From Rugosibacter sp. (lineage in GTDB: Bacteria; Pseudomonadota; Gammaproteobacteria; Burkholderiales; Rhodocyclaceae): 5,159 bases of DNA. Under the pieces are notes generated by a model. That model saw nothing but the letters and a program-made list of their open reading frames with translations, ran no database searches and was not told where the DNA came from. Each line of letters starts with the position of its first letter. Positions within the stretch are counted from its first letter, which is position 1. Where the stretch lies: the NCBI GenBank assembly GCA_023257495.1, contig JALRCC010000070.1, positions 1-5,159 of the forward strand, read 5' to 3'. The translations under genes were made by a program, and so were the position numbers. Below, in pieces: positions 5,135 to 5,159 of this stretch.

Positions 5135-5159
5135 GTTGAAATGACGAATCGACCGGAAA

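Overview
The window looks like chromosomal DNA from a betaproteobacterium (Rhodocyclales, Nitrosomonadales or Burkholderiales type). This rests on two things: the head of an XrtA (exosortase A, PEP-CTERM) exopolysaccharide cluster at the right end, and a MmgE/PrpD plus CitE-like lyase pair on the left, a pairing common in that class. All convincing genes are on the + strand. I see no rRNA, tRNA, CRISPR array or insertion sequence.

Left part (1-1853): a 5'-incomplete MmgE/PrpD-family dehydratase/decarboxylase gene is followed after 21 bases by a HpcH/HpaI-CitE family CoA-ester lyase. Together they suggest dehydration or decarboxylation of a branched di- or tricarboxylic acid and later cleavage of a 3-hydroxyacyl-CoA; the substrate cannot be read from sequence. 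The first gene is visibly richer in GC than everything to its right.

Middle part (1935-3002): an unrecognised integral membrane protein of 355 residues. It appears to be built from five tandem two-helix hairpins, each closing with a Trp-Pro-like motif. This is the least explained gene in the window and the best candidate for something undescribed.

Right part (3003-5159): a 288-base AT-rich intergenic stretch holds a possible extended -10 promoter and several small inverted repeats. It leads into an outer-membrane polysaccharide export lipoprotein (Wza/TIGR03027-like) and an XrtA-type chain-length determinant (Wzz/PCP, TIGR03007-like). These two normally act together in polymer-length control and export across the envelope; the rest of the cluster would lie beyond the window.

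Three places look frame-damaged: bases 6-12, the seven-G run at 3326-3332, and the last ~75 bases. Two of these lie at the window edges, so draft-sequence error is a serious explanation. The G run is the one that could instead be a biological slippage site.
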